From positions 4,737,501 through 4,801,500 of the forward strand of contig NZ_CP020370.1 in assembly GCF_002813775.1 (NCBI RefSeq): 64,000 bases of DNA, read 5' to 3'. The notes beneath the pieces are model-generated. The model did not search any database and was not told the origin of the DNA. It worked only from the letters and a program-made list of their open reading frames with translations. Positions 1 through 8,429 of the stretch are shown here, one piece after another. The position numbers and the translations under genes are program-made. This DNA is from Candidatus Thiodictyon syntrophicum. Lineage in GTDB: Bacteria > Pseudomonadota > Gammaproteobacteria > Chromatiales > Chromatiaceae. How positions within the stretch are numbered: the stretch's first letter is position 1; every line of letters starts with the position of its first letter.

Positions 1-141
1 ATTGACCACCAGGCCGAGGTAGACGCCTACCTTGCTGCCAGAGAAGATCGCGCCAAGGAAGTCCGTCAAGCAAACGAAAGGCTGTTCAGTCCGGTAGGGG
101 TCCGAGCCCGTCTCTTGGCCCGCCAAGCGTCGCAGGGCTGA
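1..141 (+). CDS. DUF433 family antitoxin, C-terminal part only
   Basis: Open from the window edge to a TGA at 139-141, giving 46 residues rich in Glu, Arg and Ala and ending RLLARQASQG. This matches the C-terminal tail of longer DUF433 proteins (DHxxEVDAYLxxR... FSPxGVRxRLL), which are small DNA-binding antitoxins. The next gene starts two bases after the stop and encodes the DUF5615 PIN-like partner, the usual order for this toxin-antitoxin type. The N-terminal DNA-binding part is outside the window. Confidence 0.7.
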   Translation: MDHQAEVDAYLAAREDRAKEVRQANERLFSPVGVRARLLARQASQG

Positions 142-143
142 GG

Positions 144-497
144 ATGTTACCGCTGCTCGCCGACGAGAATTTCAACAACAACATCGTTCGCGGTGTTCTG
201 CGGCGGGCCGATGACACCGACATAGTCCGCGTCCAAGACGTCGGGCTTTCCGGGGCCGACGATCCGACAGTGCTGGAGTGGCCCGCTCAGCATCAGCGGG
301 TATTACTAACACATGATGTGAGCACGATCACTGCGTTCGCCTATGACCGCATTCGCAAGGGCAAACCCATGCCGGGTGTCTTTGAAGTCAATCGTAAAGT
401 CGCCCTGAGTTTAGCCATTGAGGAAATCCACGCGCTGTCAACATGCAGCGAGGAAGGTGAGTGGGAGGGGCAGGTTCGGTATTTGCCGCTCAGGTAG
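144..497 (+). CDS. DUF5615 family PIN-like toxin
   Basis: 117 residues, the normal length for DUF5615, starting MLPLLADENF with the acidic Asp-Glu that opens PIN-like nuclease folds, followed by LLTHD around residue 52 (second acidic site) and a GVFEVNR strand. DUF5615 proteins are predicted ribonuclease toxins neutralised by the DUF433 protein encoded immediately upstream. The two-base spacing implies one transcript and translational coupling. A second, independent DUF433/DUF5615 pair lies at 46511-47109. Function is inferred from family and pairing. Confidence 0.75.
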   Translation: MLPLLADENFNNNIVRGVLRRADDTDIVRVQDVGLSGADDPTVLEWPAQHQRVLLTHDVSTITAFAYDRIRKGKPMPGVFEVNRKVALSLAIEEIHALSTCSEEGEWEGQVRYLPLR

Positions 498-530
498 TCT
501 GAGAGAAATGAAGCGCAAGTGTTACCTGGA

Positions 531-788
531 ATGACTATAAGCAAGCACACCGACAAAGCCCCAGCGTATGTTGTCTGTATCGACAACTCCGATTATCCCG
601 CATCCCTGGAATTGCATAAAATTTATCGTGTCCTTCCCGACGAAGATGCCGGCACGGACGCCGACCTGAGGATCATCGACGAGAGCGGCGAGGACTTTCT
701 CTATTCTGCGGATCGGTTCGTTCCGATTGCCGTACCAATCGCGGCAAGGAAATCCATCGAACTGACGGTGCTTCCCATGAGGCTCTGA
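531..788 (+). CDS. conserved small hypothetical protein
   Basis: 85 residues from ATG 531 (a GTG at 519 would add four). The body reads as a compact beta-rich protein: AYVVCIDNSDYPASLELHK, then IYRVLPDEDAG and RIIDESGEDFLY. It resembles short uncharacterised proteins found in many proteobacteria and cyanobacteria that describe 'current value' like folds; no function is known to me. It follows the toxin gene by 33 bases on the same strand and could be co-transcribed. No signal peptide, membrane segment or metal motif is visible. Confidence 0.55.
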   Translation: MTISKHTDKAPAYVVCIDNSDYPASLELHKIYRVLPDEDAGTDADLRIIDESGEDFLYSADRFVPIAVPIAARKSIELTVLPMRL

Positions 789-840
789 TGAATAAAGTAT
801 ACTGTGCCCAGAACTCCCCCTGTCCCCAGAACTCCCGAGC

Positions 841-1005
841 AAGTATGCCTTCCTGGCACGCGATACCGTCGCCCCTTATGTCGACAACCGGCCCCTGCGC
901 GACTCCACCAAGCCGGGGTTGCGGCGCTATACGGCGGTGTATGTCGTCGGGGATGAGGAAGTGGGGCAGTATAGCGATGAGTTGGTGATGAATTGCGCCC
1001 CTTGA
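841..1005 (+). pseudogene. 3' remnant of an unidentified gene
   Basis: A reading frame without a plausible start reads KYAFLARDTVAPYVDNRPL and continues through GLRRYTAVYVVGDEEVG to a TGA at 1003-1005. Its composition is protein-like, unlike the other frames here, and it lies between the small gene ending at 788 and an insertion sequence starting near 1223. It looks like the tail of a decayed gene whose 5' part was lost. I do not recognise the family. Confidence 0.35.
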
Positions 1006-1222
1006 GGGCGGGCACTTCGATTGAGTCGGGCGCAATTAGGGTGTCCGGGAATAGTACCTGCTGAAAAGCCAGGTATAGATTTCCCACCTAATGCGCCCTA
1101 TGTGCTGAGCGAATTGAAGCGGAAACAATGCGATCCTGCCCCCTTTATCAGTGTTGCGCCGGTTTCGCGCCCACTTCCCGAAGTTGGATGCAGACATCTA
1201 CTTGCCCACACTACGCGATGCT

Positions 1223-3171
1223 CTAGTCCGAAGTTCCAGCATCGCCTAAGCGATAGGCTATTGATTCTCTTTATTTTTCAGAAAATCGTCGTGCAAACGT
1301 CTGGCTACACGCGGATCGTTTTGATCAAATCGAATGCCGTCTGCTGCTTGGGGTTAGGAGTGGTGTCGATGTTGAACAGCGCCTCATCGGCACTGGCCTG
1401 TTTACGTCGGCAGGTATTGCGAACGATGGTGGCTAGTTCATTGAGAAGGGTCCGGAAGCTGTGCGCCGGTGAGCCGTCGGCGAGTCGCTTGCTCGCCACT
1501 TTTTCCAAAGCCGCGTCCGAACGGGTCGCGGGCGCCACGGGATCGCGCTGGGTGAGACGCTCCTGATCTTCATCGGCGAACAGAAGACTGCGCCACGCCT
1601 CGCCCATGTGCCATTTGACGTAATAGGCGAGCATGCATAGAAACAGATGGGCACGCACCCGCTCTTCGGTATGGTGGTAGATCGGACGAATCTGTAGATC
1701 ATCGCTTTTCAACGAGCGGAACGCCGCCTCGACGTGACTCAACCCCTTGTAATGGAGTACGACCTCGGCGCTGCTGACCTGCGCGACCGGCAGGGGCGTG
1801 CGAATGACGTAGAGCCCGTCCAGCGCCGCCTCTGCGGCCACCGACTCCTCATCGATATGGAAAACGAACTGCGTGGCGGTGATGTCCAGCACGACATGCT
1901 TGGCCATCTTGTACTTGTTGATCACGCGCCCGACCCGCACGCCGATCTTGTCCGGATCCTTCAGTCGGCCATTGGCGACCATCCGTTGTACCGTCTCTAA
2001 TTCGGTGGTGGTGGCCGCGAGGAGCTGGCGCCGCTTAGCCGCACGCAATTTCGCCAGTTGCGGATTGCGACACGCGATCAGCCGCTCGCCGGGAAAGTCC
2101 TCGTCGGTGCATTCAAAGAGATTGCGCTCGTCGAATAAATCCATCTGGAGCGTACCGGCCGCCGCCAGTTGGCGAATCGCCCCGCTCTTGAGTGCCGTGA
2201 TCCACGCCACTCCGGCACGCTCCCGCAGGGCCTCAACCTGGGTTTGCGAGATCATTCCGCGATCCCCCACCAGGATGACCGATTGCAGGGCAAAGTCGTG
2301 TTGCAGCTGATCCACCTGCGCCATCAAGGTCTCGGGGTCAGTGGTATTGCCCGCAAAGGCCGAGATGGCCACCGGACAACCGCGCGCATCAGTCAGCAAG
2401 CCGTAGTTGACTTGCAGCAGCCCCTTCTTCCCGTCACGGGAGTAGCCACGCGCGGCCAGGGGGCAGGACTCACCCTCGAAATAGCTCGACGAGAGGTCGT
2501 AGAGCACGCGGCCCCCCTCGTGCAGGTGGCGCTTGGCCAATCGTTGCTCAATGACCGCCTGACGCTCCCGCAGCCAATCCAAGGCCGCGTACAGCTCATT
2601 TTCATCAGCATCACTGACCCCGAACAGCTCGCCCAGGGTGCTGTGCTCCCAACTGCGCGTGGTCGCCAGTTTGCTTTGCGGGTCTAGCACCCGGGCGGCG
2701 ATCATCGCCAGCACCAGATCCCGCTCTCGGCAGGCTTCGCGCCCCAAGAGCGCACTCAGCCGCAGGTGCTCCATCGCCAGCCTGATCGCATTGACCGCAC
2801 CATGCGCGCGCGAGCGGATGATTTCAAAGACCTCATCAACGGCGGCCAACGGCTTGCCTTTGAGAACGGCACGAATCGCCTCGGCTTGTGACAGCGACAA
2901 GGCCGAGAGGTTGGCGATGGTGCGCTTAAGGATCTTCTTGCCTTCGCGAAACGACTCGCGGAGCAAGATGGCAGGGGGCGAGCTGCGGTTTGGAACGATG
3001 TCGATGTACATGGGAAAAAATATAGCAGGAAAACTCGAAATAACAAGCTATCTACGACCGTTTACATGGGTACACTTTAGAGCGGAATGACGGCAACAAG
3101 TACCTATTGAACAAAAATTTCAAGGGCTTGCGACGAAGATGAGAATGGTTCTCGCTGGAACTTCGGTCTAG
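1223..3171 (-). mobile_element. IS1634-family insertion sequence
   Basis: The element is bounded by an 18-bp inverted repeat with one mismatch: CTAGTCCGAAGTTCCAGC at 1223-1240 and its complement at 3154-3171. It contains one intact transposase gene on the minus strand. No convincing target-site duplication is visible directly outside these ends. About 190 bases of DNA to its left (1006-1222) hold no recognisable gene. The right end lies only 12 bases before the start codon of the DUF262 nuclease gene at 3183. Confidence 0.8.
1305..3011 (-). CDS. IS1634 family transposase
   Basis: 568 residues, full length for this branch of the IS4-like DDE superfamily. The N-terminus (MYIDIVPNRSSPPAILLRES followed by a basic GKKILKRT segment) is diagnostic of the family. 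Catalytic-type motifs are visible: LSSSYFEGE in the first acidic region, VILVGDRGMIS for the second Asp, and HVEAAFRSLKSDDLQIRPIY for the YREK-like Glu region. No frameshift or internal stop is seen, so the element may be active. It transposes by DNA cleavage at the 18-bp terminal repeats. Confidence 0.92.
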   Translation of the reverse strand: MYIDIVPNRSSPPAILLRESFREGKKILKRTIANLSALSLSQAEAIRAVLKGKPLAAVDEVFEIIRSRAHGAVNAIRLAMEHLRLSALLGREACRERDLVLAMIAARVLDPQSKLATTRSWEHSTLGELFGVSDADENELYAALDWLRERQAVIEQRLAKRHLHEGGRVLYDLSSSYFEGESCPLAARGYSRDGKKGLLQVNYGLLTDARGCPVAISAFAGNTTDPETLMAQVDQLQHDFALQSVILVGDRGMISQTQVEALRERAGVAWITALKSGAIRQLAAAGTLQMDLFDERNLFECTDEDFPGERLIACRNPQLAKLRAAKRRQLLAATTTELETVQRMVANGRLKDPDKIGVRVGRVINKYKMAKHVVLDITATQFVFHIDEESVAAEAALDGLYVIRTPLPVAQVSSAEVVLHYKGLSHVEAAFRSLKSDDLQIRPIYHHTEERVRAHLFLCMLAYYVKWHMGEAWRSLLFADEDQERLTQRDPVAPATRSDAALEKVASKRLADGSPAHSFRTLLNELATIVRNTCRRKQASADEALFNIDTTPNPKQQTAFDLIKTIRV

Positions 3172-3182
3172 TAGAGGAAACT

Positions 3183-5549
3183 ATGCCCTGGTTTGACGAG
3201 CGCGGAATTGAGGAAGTCGGGCTTTTTGATGTTCGTAAAGCATATTCTAATAAGACGCTTATGCTACCCTTGTATCAGCGCAACGCGGTCTGGTCGGAAG
3301 GCCGCATCTGTGTCTTATGGGATTCTCTATTGAGAGGCTTCCCACTGCCTTCATTTTTGCTGACAAGAGGAAACGGTACCAGCCGACGTCTCAGCGAAAA
3401 TGGAGTTATAGGGACGGTCATCGAAAAAATAGAAAACAAATATTTTGATGTACTGGACGGGCAACAGCGGCTTGCGGCTATTATTGCGGGTATTGAGCCA
3501 AATCCAAGCATCCGCTTGTGGATCGATCTCGCGCCACCTAGCGGGGCCGCCCATCCTTTACGGTTCAACTACTGGTTGCACCCCTGCACAAAGATATTCC
3601 CGTTTGGGTTTCACATGCTGGCAAGTGGCGAACATGACTTTGAAGCTCCGAGCGATCGCACACTTCGAGAGATATGGCGAGCAATCCAACCCATAGGGGA
3701 CTTGCAGGGTAAAGATTATTACCAGTTACCCCTGGGGCGCACCTTTCCTTGGGAGGCGAAGTGTCCGGTCCCTTTAGCTGACTGCCTTGGCTTATGCCAC
3801 TTGCAAGATTTAGAATTGGCATTGGAAATTCGAGTACTTGTTCGCGAGCATCAACAAGCGATGCATATCTTTAATAGGCCAACATTAACCGAAGACGAGA
3901 TTCAAGCCCTCGATCTCGCGCCTCTGACCCGCGGTCTGAGGCGCGTGAAAAATGCAAAATTGGCTCTTCAGTTAATTTGCCTTGAGAACATAATCGAACA
4001 AGGCGAAGGCGAATATGAAGACGTTAGCTACGAGATTTTTCAGCGGATTGGCCGTGGCGGTGTGTCGATAACCCCTAGGCAACTCGCAGTTTCAAAGCTA
4101 ATGCTGATGCTCGGCAAACCAGGCCATGATGCTCTTGCTGGCTTTCAGCGGTCTTATTATGGGCAAATGATCGAAGCGGAAGATGTCATCCACGCGCTGA
4201 CCCGCGTTGCCTTGGCAAGCGCCTTGGCAAACAACCCGGTAGCAAATAATCACGAAACCGCCGATGATTGCGACATGCTTCACCTGAGTGCGGGTCGCTT
4301 GCACACGATAAAGAGTAAACACGCGGAAATCTGGCGAAAACTCGAAAATAAACTGAACGATTATTGTGAGCCTCTGAATGGTGCCAATGAAACCCGACTA
4401 AGCCACGGGCTCACGCATATTTTCGATCTATTGAGGTTTCGTCCCGATACCGACGCCGCCTCCAATCCCAACGGTTTTTCACTGCTTCAGCTTTCCTGCT
4501 CTACGGATAGCGAGGAAGGCATTGCACCGATCACGCTCCACCCGCTCTTGCTACGGGAATTGGAATTTTTCAATGGTGAACCGCCGGACATACAGCAGCA
4601 GGACGATATGCGTCGTTGGATTCTTTTTGCCAATGGAATTACTCGCGCCCGGCGAGATGACGCATTAAATCGCAAGGTATTCGATCAAGTCAGGAACGGC
4701 CCGCGGTTTTCTTTCCAGGCGATGAACGCCCTGGTTTTTGATGGTGTTGATGAGAATGGTCGTTGGCGTGAAACGCTAGGCTTCCGATGGAGTGAGCCCA
4801 CGTTGAACGCAGATCAAACGGTCGGCGACATAAGCCGAGATCATCCGTTGTCGCTGCCTACGCCACGGGACATGGCAGTCCGGTCTGCCAGGCGTCTATT
4901 ACTGAGAAGTGGGGCAGACTCCAGCGTGAACCGTTTTCTTTTGATGTGGAACCAGCGGGTCGGACTGGAGGCGATGTATGGCGAAACCGCGCATGAAGAT
5001 ATCCCCGCCCTTTTCGGCAAAGGCAGTCCATTCGAGGCAGATCACATCGTTGCGCGTAATCAGCTTCTTGGTAGAGGTATGACGATAGATGACGCCATAT
5101 TGCAGCAAGGATGCAGTGCATTCTTCGGGAATGACGCCGATGTCGTCAATCATTTTGTTAGGGACTGGTGCTTTCGGAAGCATCTCCCTTCTATGCAAGG
5201 CAATTACCGCTTCTGGCCAAAGCGATTAAATCGTGCGGATCGAGACGATGAAGTAGCTACAAAAATGGATATGGAACAGATCCTTAGTCACCTTCAAGGG
5301 CATCCTTTACATGATCGCTTCAACCAAGCGCAAGACGCCAGCCGCCCTTGGCGTTGGAGCGGGATACCTCCGGAAGATCACGTGGAATGGAGCCCATTGC
5401 CACCGCACGGTAGGATTTGGACCGCTGATTTAGTAGAGCAATTTATCCGATGCGTGCTGAAACGTGAACATTTTCTCTACGGGAATGCGTACGGATTTTT
5501 GACCGGCAATGCGGTTGATGAGCTTAACTGCGAGGGAATCATTGACTGA
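3183..5549 (+). CDS. DUF262 and HNH/DUF1524-like nuclease (GmrSD/SspE/BrxU-like)
   Basis: 788 residues. The N-terminal DUF262 domain has LPLYQRNAVW near residue 30 and the signature DGQQR at 92-96, a ParB/sulfiredoxin-like NTP-hydrolysing site in GmrS, SspE and BrxU. Near the C-terminus an HNH-like nuclease core is visible: FEADHI with Asp620-His621 and later GNYRFWPKRLN (Asn674), equivalent to the GNLTLL...LN segment of DUF1524. Such proteins restrict modified or phosphorothioated phage DNA. No Dnd, Ssp or BREX partner is nearby. The SD-like AGAGGA at 3173-3178 lies just outside the insertion sequence, so any native promoter has been displaced. Base composition is less GC-rich than the surrounding genome, suggesting transfer. 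The exact modification specificity cannot be read from the sequence. Confidence 0.8.
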   Translation: MPWFDERGIEEVGLFDVRKAYSNKTLMLPLYQRNAVWSEGRICVLWDSLLRGFPLPSFLLTRGNGTSRRLSENGVIGTVIEKIENKYFDVLDGQQRLAAIIAGIEPNPSIRLWIDLAPPSGAAHPLRFNYWLHPCTKIFPFGFHMLASGEHDFEAPSDRTLREIWRAIQPIGDLQGKDYYQLPLGRTFPWEAKCPVPLADCLGLCHLQDLELALEIRVLVREHQQAMHIFNRPTLTEDEIQALDLAPLTRGLRRVKNAKLALQLICLENIIEQGEGEYEDVSYEIFQRIGRGGVSITPRQLAVSKLMLMLGKPGHDALAGFQRSYYGQMIEAEDVIHALTRVALASALANNPVANNHETADDCDMLHLSAGRLHTIKSKHAEIWRKLENKLNDYCEPLNGANETRLSHGLTHIFDLLRFRPDTDAASNPNGFSLLQLSCSTDSEEGIAPITLHPLLLRELEFFNGEPPDIQQQDDMRRWILFANGITRARRDDALNRKVFDQVRNGPRFSFQAMNALVFDGVDENGRWRETLGFRWSEPTLNADQTVGDISRDHPLSLPTPRDMAVRSARRLLLRSGADSSVNRFLLMWNQRVGLEAMYGETAHEDIPALFGKGSPFEADHIVARNQLLGRGMTIDDAILQQGCSAFFGNDADVVNHFVRDWCFRKHLPSMQGNYRFWPKRLNRADRDDEVATKMDMEQILSHLQGHPLHDRFNQAQDASRPWRWSGIPPEDHVEWSPLPPHGRIWTADLVEQFIRCVLKREHFLYGNAYGFLTGNAVDELNCEGIID

Positions 5550-5564
5550 ATTATTTGAGGCGCA

Positions 5565-5975
5565 CTAGGTCCCCATCACCCTATGAGTCGGCGTAGTACG
5601 GCTGACGCGCAGCGGAACCCGGCTACGCGACGTCACCAAAGAGTCAACACCGCCTAACAGGCGCCCAACCGTTCGTCGCTCTTCACCAACGGCGTCCTTG
5701 TAAGCGTTGCGGAGATTCGGGAGCTCCGGGAACAGTATGCTTAATTCGCCGGGAATCCAAGATAGCCTAACGGACGGCCCAAGAGCGAGCGCGCGCCATC
5801 GGGGTTCGTGGTAACTGATGCTGGCCGCACCCTGGAAATGGCCGTCTTTCCAGGCCCCGTCCAGGAGTTCGATGGGGCGCACCCCAAGGTTGAAGTTGTA
5901 GTGGGTGGAGAGGAATTGCTGGAAGTGACCGGAGACCGTGTTAAAGGCGAGCAGGGCGATGTAGGAGGGGTCCAT
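5565..5975 (-). CDS. hypothetical protein
   Basis: 136 residues from ATG 5975 (an upstream ATG at 6011 would add 12). The first 90 residues have protein-like composition: YIALLAFNTVSGHFQQFLS, ELLDGAWKDGHFQGAASISY; the last 30 are Arg/Thr-rich and may be run-on. Convergent with the DUF262-HNH gene, 15 bases apart. I recognise no family. The ribosome site is weak, so this could be a remnant or a non-coding stretch; the opposite-strand frame is less protein-like. Confidence 0.4.
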   Translation of the reverse strand: MDPSYIALLAFNTVSGHFQQFLSTHYNFNLGVRPIELLDGAWKDGHFQGAASISYHEPRWRALALGPSVRLSWIPGELSILFPELPNLRNAYKDAVGEERRTVGRLLGGVDSLVTSRSRVPLRVSRTTPTHRVMGT

Positions 5976-6279
5976 GACAGGGTTGGTCCCTTGGCTGATC
6001 CGGGTTGGCAATTATAGTCCGAGCGGCGTTGCAGAGCACGATCCGCAACACCGACGGCGCTGGGACGCTCGCGTCGATGTCTGCCGCTAGCCGTTTTACA
6101 ACAGTCGGTTGCAAAATGTGTCGTGCTCGCCCATCACGTCAGGGACAATGCGGGCTTCCAGCCAACCGCGACGGGCGGCTCTGATCGCCCAGGGTGCGCC
6201 GCGCGCACCCGTGGCCACACGAACCTGATAAAATTCCGGGAGAAACCCAGGAATTCCTGCCGAATCCGGAAGCCGACTC

Positions 6280-7419
6280 ATGAGCCAAGTGACACTCAGC
6301 GCGAACAGATTCCGAGTCCTTGAGAACCTGAACTGGTCTCCGGACGGCCTCTGCCTCCTCGTCGGCGCCAATGGTTCAGGCAAGACGACGACGCTTGATC
6401 TGCTGCGCTTCCTGCGTAATTTCTTCGAGCGAGGGCAGGAGAATGCCTTCCTCAGTATCGACGGCGGCCATATCCGAACCCGTGGTCTGGCGGAAGGCGA
6501 GCCGGTCGAACTGGAGTTCGCGATCGGCGAGATCCGCTGGCGATTAAGTTTGCCGCTCTCCGATTCGGGCTTCACGGGCACTTATGGCGAGACCCTGCTG
6601 CGCGGTGACGAGACTATCCTGCATACTGAAATGTTTTCCGATTATTGGCTTCTCGGCCAGACGCGGATTCCACGCGACGGGCAGCGCTGCGGTGCCGCTT
6701 TGTATTGGGATCGTCACGAACCGGAGTCGAAATGGATGCAACCATTGGCGTCTGCCTTGAAGGGCACTCGCGTCTACAAGTCGTTTTCTCTTAATAAGGT
6801 TCAGCATCCGGACAGCCGGGACCATCCGATACAATTTCTGCACGGAACCGGCATTAATTTATGGTCGGTTCTAAATAGCTGGAAAGGCGCGCCGATGATG
6901 TACGGCGGACAATACGAATGGGTAATGACGCAAGCCCGCAAAGCGTTTCCGGACCTGATCGGTAGCATCGAGTTCGACCGAGGGTTACCCTATCTCTTCC
7001 CACCGGACTCCACCGACCCGGCGGATGGGCTGCCACCGGCCCGCGCAGCCGATGGCCTACTGACCGGATTGCTCCAACTAACCGCGGTAGCCGGCGCGCA
7101 GCGGGGTGCGCTCATTGCATTCGACGAGATCGAGAACCAACTGCACCCGCACGCGATCCGTAAGATCCTGGGCGCGATGCGCGAGCGCGCCGAAGAACAT
7201 GACTTGACGATCATCATCACTTCGCACTCACCGGTCGTCATGAACGCCTTTCGACGTGAGCCGGACCAGTTCTACGTCTTCGAGCCGGGCGCGGCGCGGA
7301 TGCCGGTCGCACTGACCGATCTGCACGACGAGGATTGGCTGTCGGCATTTATGTTGGGTGATCTCTATGATCGACTGGAGTTTGCCGCACCGGCGACTCT
7401 GCACGCCGGAGATGATTGA
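6280..7419 (+). CDS. AAA family ATPase (AAA_21/OLD-like), defence-type
   Basis: 379 residues. Walker A GANGSGKT at 29-36, Walker B ALIAFDEIENQLHP with Asp282-Glu283, and the ITSHSPVVM switch/H-loop near 312 identify an ABC-type SMC/RecF-like ATPase of the AAA_21 group. There is no fused Toprim domain, unlike OLD. The next gene starts at or just after this stop codon and encodes a Toprim-like protein, so the pair resembles the two-gene layouts of PARIS (AriA/AriB) and Gabija-like systems in which an ATPase scaffold gates a Toprim effector. The role in phage defence is inferred from this pairing and from the neighbouring modules. Confidence 0.8.
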   Translation: MSQVTLSANRFRVLENLNWSPDGLCLLVGANGSGKTTTLDLLRFLRNFFERGQENAFLSIDGGHIRTRGLAEGEPVELEFAIGEIRWRLSLPLSDSGFTGTYGETLLRGDETILHTEMFSDYWLLGQTRIPRDGQRCGAALYWDRHEPESKWMQPLASALKGTRVYKSFSLNKVQHPDSRDHPIQFLHGTGINLWSVLNSWKGAPMMYGGQYEWVMTQARKAFPDLIGSIEFDRGLPYLFPPDSTDPADGLPPARAADGLLTGLLQLTAVAGAQRGALIAFDEIENQLHPHAIRKILGAMRERAEEHDLTIIITSHSPVVMNAFRREPDQFYVFEPGAARMPVALTDLHDEDWLSAFMLGDLYDRLEFAAPATLHAGDD

Positions 7420-7421
7420 GC

Positions 7422-8378
7422 GTGCGCATTGCGATCCTACCGACCGGCCGCATGGAATGGCAGGCACTCCCGGGCGCCCTGGGTCGGCTTTTCCCCGAGC
7501 ATGAGTTCTACAGTCTGCCGACGCAAGAGGAAGTTGAGTCGAATGAGGCAATCGACTTTCCCGTACCGTCTTTTACCTCCTGCGACGTGTTGCGCCTCGC
7601 CGGTAAGCTTTGCGCAGCAGATAAGCTGATCGAGCGTGCAGTTGCCGAGGCGATCGGGGACCGGCGATCCCAACCCGCCGACCTGGTCCTGATCATCGAC
7701 GACCTTGAACTCGATAATATCCACCAGCCCGCCGCGGTAGTTGGCATCATTCGCCAAGCCGCTCAACGATACCTGGAACGGATTGCAGCCGACGGTGTGA
7801 ATACTTACCGCCATACAGAGGCCCTGCGCGAGCGGGTTTCGTTTCACCTGGCCAAGCCGATGATTGAAGCCTGGCTTTTCGCTGACCCGGCCGGACCAAC
7901 CAATGCCGGCGTATCCGTATCGCGGATACCGAGACTGAAGACCCCGAACGATCCGGAGTGCTTTTGCAGCGATGACCCGGCGTTCGCGGCCGACTCAGGT
8001 GCCGACTGCATGGCATGGCATGCATTACCCGACGACACGCTGAAACAGCGGAAGAAAAAGCAAGATTCTCGACCAATCTGGCTGAAGTGCAGCAGTCGGC
8101 GGTCCCTGCACCCGAAGGCGTACCTCGCCTGGCTGTGTCTGGATGGTGCCGAAAAGAAGTGCAGCACCTATTCCGAGAGCAAAGGAGGTGCCTATGCACT
8201 GGAGCGAATTGCTTGGGACAGCCTGTTGGCCGAGATCGACCACTGCTGCTTTGTCCGGTCCATGGTCAACGATATCGCATCTTGCTTAGGCGTTACCCCA
8301 GCGTTCGCGGGCGCCTGCGCACCGGAAACCGATCTCGCCGACAAGCGTCGCCGGAATCGGCTGCTGCGCAATGTTTGA
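7422..8378 (+). CDS. Toprim-like (DUF4276-like) partner of the AAA ATPase
   Basis: About 318 residues from GTG 7422 (GGAG at 7408-7411); a TTG at 7416 overlapping the ATPase stop is the alternative. The N-terminus RIAILPTGRMEWQALPGALG fits the Toprim pattern in which the catalytic Glu lies in the first turn (Glu11). LVLIIDDLELDN provides the DxD-like acidic pair, KPMIEAWLFADP and HPKAYLAWLC match segments typical of DUF4276-type Toprim proteins. A Lys/Arg-rich loop follows. Probable nuclease effector translated together with the ATPase. Identification as Toprim rests on motif reading, not on an alignment. Confidence 0.6.
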   Translation: MRIAILPTGRMEWQALPGALGRLFPEHEFYSLPTQEEVESNEAIDFPVPSFTSCDVLRLAGKLCAADKLIERAVAEAIGDRRSQPADLVLIIDDLELDNIHQPAAVVGIIRQAAQRYLERIAADGVNTYRHTEALRERVSFHLAKPMIEAWLFADPAGPTNAGVSVSRIPRLKTPNDPECFCSDDPAFAADSGADCMAWHALPDDTLKQRKKKQDSRPIWLKCSSRRSLHPKAYLAWLCLDGAEKKCSTYSESKGGAYALERIAWDSLLAEIDHCCFVRSMVNDIASCLGVTPAFAGACAPETDLADKRRRNRLLRNV

Positions 8379-8429
8379 AACATTCAGTGCTGTCCCATCT
8401 ATCCACCAACAGGCCGATACCGCCCATCA

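Noticed and set aside
1021-1566. A 181-codon plus-strand frame across the left end of the insertion sequence
   Set aside because: It crosses the terminal repeat and runs antisense to the transposase; composition is not protein-like.
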